A DNA stretch of 39,353 nt, taken from an uncultured Clostridia bacterium (GTDB taxonomy: Bacteria; Bacillota; Clostridia; Oscillospirales; Ruminococcaceae). Position numbers and translations under genes: made by a program. The stretch covers positions 1 through 39,353 of the forward strand of contig CANQPB010000021.1 of assembly GCA_947625615.1 (NCBI GenBank), written 5' to 3'. The notes beneath the pieces are model-generated. The model was not told where the DNA came from and made no database searches. It was given only the letters and a program-made list of their open reading frames with translations. This document shows positions 39,266 to 39,353 of the stretch, in pieces (the first letter of the stretch is position 1; every line of letters begins with the position of its first letter).

Positions 39266-39353
39266 CCCCTCCCCTTGAGGGGAGGGGTCGCGCCGTTCGC
39301 CGTAAGGTGAACGGCCGGGTGACGGGGTGGAACCCCCTCTCCCTTCGCGAGGG
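39266..39353. repeat. Hairpin-rich element running off the right edge
   Basis: CCCCTCCCC/GGGGAGGGG (39266-39287, TTGA loop) and GCCGTTCGCC/GGTGAACGGC (39292-39315, GTAA loop) are tandem stem-loops. No gene is supported between 39084 and the edge. Such paired hairpins resemble intergenic repetitive elements; it is incomplete here. Confidence 0.55.

Noticed and set aside
39024-39266. 80-residue minus-strand ORF at the right edge
   Set aside because: It overlaps the galE promoter and a hairpin, has no ribosome site and no recognisable domain.

Overview
The window looks like a chromosomal segment of a moderately high-GC anaerobic Firmicute of the Clostridia, most likely Oscillospiraceae/Ruminococcaceae from a gut or rumen. 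The darA-holB-ricT block is Firmicute-typical. Two secreted proteins end in type I dockerins. There is a formate-tetrahydrofolate ligase and an NPKTG surface protein. Nearly every promoter I can read is a sigma-A type with a 17-bp spacer. The taxonomic call is inference; no rRNA or tRNA gene is visible.

Layout. 1-3190 (-): lysine/DAP operon asd-dapA-dapB. 3364-4407 (+): queA, whose promoter interlocks face-to-face with that of asd. 4468-7939 (-): DUF896 protein, WYL regulator, SDR, Gfo/Idh/MocA oxidoreductase and Nudix hydrolase. 8141-8636 (+): a small helical protein and a lone sigma-region-4-like HTH protein behind a LexA-like dyad. 8859-11022 (+): darA-holB-ricT. 11123-12259 (-): an unrecognised protein. 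12333-17742 (-): pectin-product operon (GH28, GH105, gluconate-5-dehydrogenase-like SDR, RpiB-type isomerase) followed by a secreted CAP-dockerin protein. 17970-19805 (-): asnB. 20098-21573 (+): HtrA-type protease. 21750-28015 (-): six-gene sugar-acid operon. 28509-30581 (+): DUF3737 protein and a MalY/PatB lyase. 30677-34564 (-): a 1295-residue cysteine-rich dockerin protein. 34818-35249 (-): Hsp20. 35565-37241 (-): fhs. 37476-37712 (-): mini NPKTG protein. 37931-38962 (-): galE.

The genes combine into two catabolic routes that should both end at 2-keto-3-deoxygluconate (KDG). GH28 and GH105 release unsaturated galacturonate, which an RpiB-fold isomerase plus SDR pair can carry to KDG, as in the DhuI/DhuD pathway. 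The 21750-28015 operon encodes a FucU-type mutarotase, a glucose-dehydrogenase-like aldose dehydrogenase, a cog3618-type lactonase, an aldonate dehydrogenase, UxaB and UxaA. This is a complete predicted L-galactose to L-galactonate to tagaturonate to altronate to KDG route. UxaC, KDG kinase, KDPG aldolase and transporters are not in the window.

The most unusual non-coding signal is a dispersed intergenic element of about 120 bp. It has hairpin 1, exactly four AGA-NNNN heptamers plus a fixed end, hairpin 2 and a conserved tail. Copies lie just after the stop codons of dapB, asnB, fucU and (truncated) fhs, always in the same orientation to the gene. A fifth locus, between the SDR and the RpiB-like gene, is a pure array of nine in-phase heptamers. 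Also notable are a G8 tract inside a perfect-consensus promoter of the giant dockerin gene, a string of hairpins at 28153-28390, and paired direct repeats upstream of hsp20.
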